The notes under the pieces: generated by a model
Told to the model about the DNA's origin: nothing
What the model saw: only the letters and a program-made list of their open reading frames with translations
Databases searched by the model: none
DNA from: Nitrospinota bacterium
Lineage (GTDB): Bacteria; Nitrospirota; Thermodesulfovibrionia; Thermodesulfovibrionales; UBA1546
Direction: 5' to 3'
NCBI GenBank assembly: GCA_018896985.1
Contig: JAHILQ010000123.1
Coordinates: 1-5,860, forward strand
Length of the DNA stretch: 5,860 bases
Program-made: the position numbers and the translations under genes
Shown here: piece after piece, positions 5,701-5,860 of the stretch
Numbering within the stretch: the stretch's first letter is position 1
How the letters are laid out: the number at the start of each line of letters is the position of its first letter

Positions 5701-5860
5701 TGAAAAACTCTGATGTCCCGTATCAGATTATTGGTAAAACAACTGCCGAAAAAAGAATCAAAATAAATCTCATCACGCATCACGCATCACGCATTACTGT
5801 TTTAGATGAAGACATGAGAATTCTGAGAGGGATCTGGGAAGAGACGAGTTATCAGCTTGA
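2733..5860 (+). CDS. purL: Phosphoribosylformylglycinamidine synthase, large single-chain PurL (3' end outside window)
   Basis: This cytosolic enzyme converts FGAR, glutamine and ATP to FGAM in the fourth step of purine synthesis. The frame is open for 1042 codons to the window edge and follows the human/gammaproteobacterial long form from its first residues (LLHFYRKPALS). The order is: PurS-like N-terminal domain with EVGPRMNFTTAWSTNAVSVC; linker; QSNSEHSRHWFF (243-254); ATP-site block TAETHNFPSGV...TGTGGRIRD (from 326); ASNGASDYGNKFGEP; GGGAASS; HDQGAGGN (533-540); ALEIWGAEYQE-like LEIWGAEYQE; second half-domain with NKVDRSVTGLIARQQC (about 695-710), KCSGNWMWAAKLPGEGA (from 776), DGGKDSLSMAA (from 813) and SGHDRSDGG (from 922). 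It ends at EETSYQL, where the human enzyme continues into the glutaminase domain, so about 300 residues are missing. ATG 2733 is the first start after TAA at 2721-2723. Oddly, six in-frame segments are built from genomic repeats, yet core motifs are intact, so it is probably functional. Confidence 0.97.
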   Translation, partial: MGLLHFYRKPALSETKKKNLLPILRQCVASDINDIETEHCFNIEASAPLTNEELDILRWLLAETFEPENFSGESFLSNNTTLPPHPPLAKGGSEEGVILEVGPRMNFTTAWSTNAVSVCHACGLKKITRIERSRRYKLVMRDASSVKRLKDIYSSLITHHSSLFYDRMTECPYPETLETFETGIKPEPAYLVPLIEEGHSALKKINTEMGLGLDDWDIEYYYNLFVKDLKRNPTNVECFDLSQSNSEHSRHWFFRGKLIIDGKEIPENLMQIIKKPLKANPNNSVIAFKDNSSGIKGYDIKTIIPENVGRHSRFKEANLKYHVIFTAETHNFPSGVAPFPGAETGTGGRIRDVQATGKGAHVIAGTAAYCVGNLRIPGYKLPWEDESFEYPNNLASPLQIEIEASNGASDYGNKFGEPVIQGFTRAFGMRLPDGERREWIKPIMFTAGIGQMDARHIEKGQPEKGMLVTKIGGPAYRIGMGGGAASSMIQGENIAELDFNAVQRGDAEMEQKLNRVIRACVELGSDNPIISIHDQGAGGNCNVVKEIIYPSGAKIEIRKIQVGDNTLSVLEIWGAEYQEQNALLIKPDKADIFEELCRREKVPFSFIGQITGDGYIVLHDENDGSAPVNLDLEKILGDMPQKTFKLERIQPKLEPLKIPPYPPLVKGGGGGINVRDALDRVLRLVSVGSKRFLTNKVDRSVTGLIARQQCAGPLHLTVSDVAVIAQSHFGLTGAAISIGEQPIKTLINPSATARLSVGEALTNIVWAKISKLEDIKCSGNWMWAAKLPGEGARLYDAAVALRDIMLELGIAIDGGKDSLSMAAKVVSKDKMETVKSPGTLVISAYATCPDITKVITPDIKKPGKSRLLFIDLGNNRNRLGGTSLAQVYNQIGDESPDVDDPKLLKRTFNSVQELISKDLILSGHDRSDGGLITTILEMAFSGNCGIEINFKIQDSRFKMQDEILALLFSEELGLALEYLPEKEYEVISLLKNSDVPYQIIGKTTAEKRIKINLITHHASRITVLDEDMRILRGIWEETSYQL
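2978..3022 (+). repeat. C/G palindromic element inside purL, copy 1
   Basis: Nested inverted repeat: inner arms CCCCCCTT (2989-2996) and AAGGGGGG (3001-3008) around a GCCA loop, and outer arms ACCCCC (from 2978) and GGGGGT (3017-3022). It is read as about residues 82-97 of PurL, including PPHPPLAKGG, between two segments that are close together in the human enzyme (the end of the SFLSNN region and EVGPR). The element appears to be an in-frame insertion in a loop of the PurS-like domain. Confidence 0.85.
3150..3177 (+). repeat. Heptamer array 1 inside purL
   Basis: Four period-7 units read ATGCGTG, ATGCGTC, AAGCGTC and AAGCGTT. They encode about residues 140-149 (MRDASSVKR) after the conserved RRYKL. 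On the minus strand the units read CGCTTGA, CGCTTGA, CGCATCA and CGCATTA, which links them to the array at 5769-5796. Confidence 0.75.
3191..3221 (+). repeat. Heptamer array 2 inside purL (CTCATCA x4.4)
   Basis: Four perfect CTCATCA units plus CTC encode SSLITHHSSL (about residues 154-163) just before the conserved YDRMTE. With array 1 this makes the RRYKL-to-DRMTE interval about 8 residues longer than in human PFAS, by my recall of that sequence. Confidence 0.9.
4703..4748 (+). repeat. C/G palindromic element inside purL, copy 2
   Basis: Nested perfect inverted repeats: outer arms AATCCCCCC (4703-4711) and GGGGGGATT (4740-4748), inner arms CCCCCCTTT (4715-4723) and AAAGGGGGG (4727-4735) with an AGT loop. 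It encodes about residues 658-672, including PPYPPLVKGGGGG, between EPLK and NVRDALDRVLRL. The human enzyme has about ten fewer residues at this inter-domain linker. Confidence 0.92.
5581..5615 (+). repeat. Heptamer array 3 inside purL (TCAAGAT x4 plus a degenerate unit)
   Basis: Four perfect TCAAGAT units followed by GCAGGAT encode FKIQDSRFKMQD (about residues 950-961) between the conserved GNCGIEIN and LALLFSEELGL. The loop is about six residues longer than in human PFAS. Confidence 0.9.
5769..5796 (+). repeat. Heptamer array 4 inside purL
   Basis: The units CTCATCA, CGCATCA, CGCATCA and CGCATTA encode LITHHASRIT (about residues 1013-1022), shortly before the conserved IWEETSYQL. The first unit equals the array 2 unit, and the last two equal the reverse complement of array 1, so the arrays are related. 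Confidence 0.9.

Noticed and set aside
2733..5860. purL as a pseudogene disrupted by repeats
   Set aside because: The frame stays open through all six repeat segments and every catalytic block recognised is intact, so tolerated insertion fits better than decay.

Overview
The window looks like bacterial chromosomal DNA from an uncultivated, repeat-rich lineage. C-run/G-run palindromes that encode a PPxPPLxKGG-type peptide, together with period-7 and period-8 mini-repeats, recall uncultivated Nitrospirota or Desulfobacterota-type genomes. That placement is an inference from repeat style and no marker in the window fixes it. There are no rRNA or tRNA genes and no convincing transposase.

Layout. 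(1) 1-268 has no supportable gene; it holds one arm of a 23-nt inverted repeat and a motif that could be an old insertion-sequence end. (2) 269-1816, minus strand, is a 515-residue protein I cannot name. Its N-terminal half has a weak PD-(D/E)XK-nuclease look and its tail is very basic. (3) 1817-2031 is a repeat-bearing, partly GC-rich spacer with a perfect palindrome, the first copy of a 31-nt repeat and the second arm of the 23-nt inverted repeat. (4) 2032-2490, minus strand, holds two small genes, each with a clear Shine-Dalgarno site: a ribbon-helix-helix DNA-binding protein and, downstream, a YwbE-family protein. An open stretch resembling the tail of a lost gene ends just before the ribbon-helix-helix gene. 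(5) 2600-2732 holds the second 31-nt repeat, an octamer array and an extended -10 promoter. (6) 2733 to the window end, plus strand, is the first 1042 codons of the large, single-chain phosphoribosylformylglycinamidine synthase PurL (purine biosynthesis step 4). Its glutaminase domain lies beyond the window.

The striking feature is purL. Its catalytic motifs are intact and closely resemble the human/gammaproteobacterial long form, yet the reading frame carries at least six in-frame low-complexity segments made of genomic repeats: two copies of a nested C/G palindrome and four period-7 arrays from what looks like one heptamer family. All lie in places where the human enzyme has shorter loops. 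This resembles the known Rickettsia palindromic elements, which insert into genes and are tolerated as peptides, but here two unrelated repeat classes have entered the same housekeeping gene. The genes do not form one pathway. The ribbon-helix-helix/YwbE pair may be co-transcribed, the 515-residue gene is separate, and purL is divergent from the rest.
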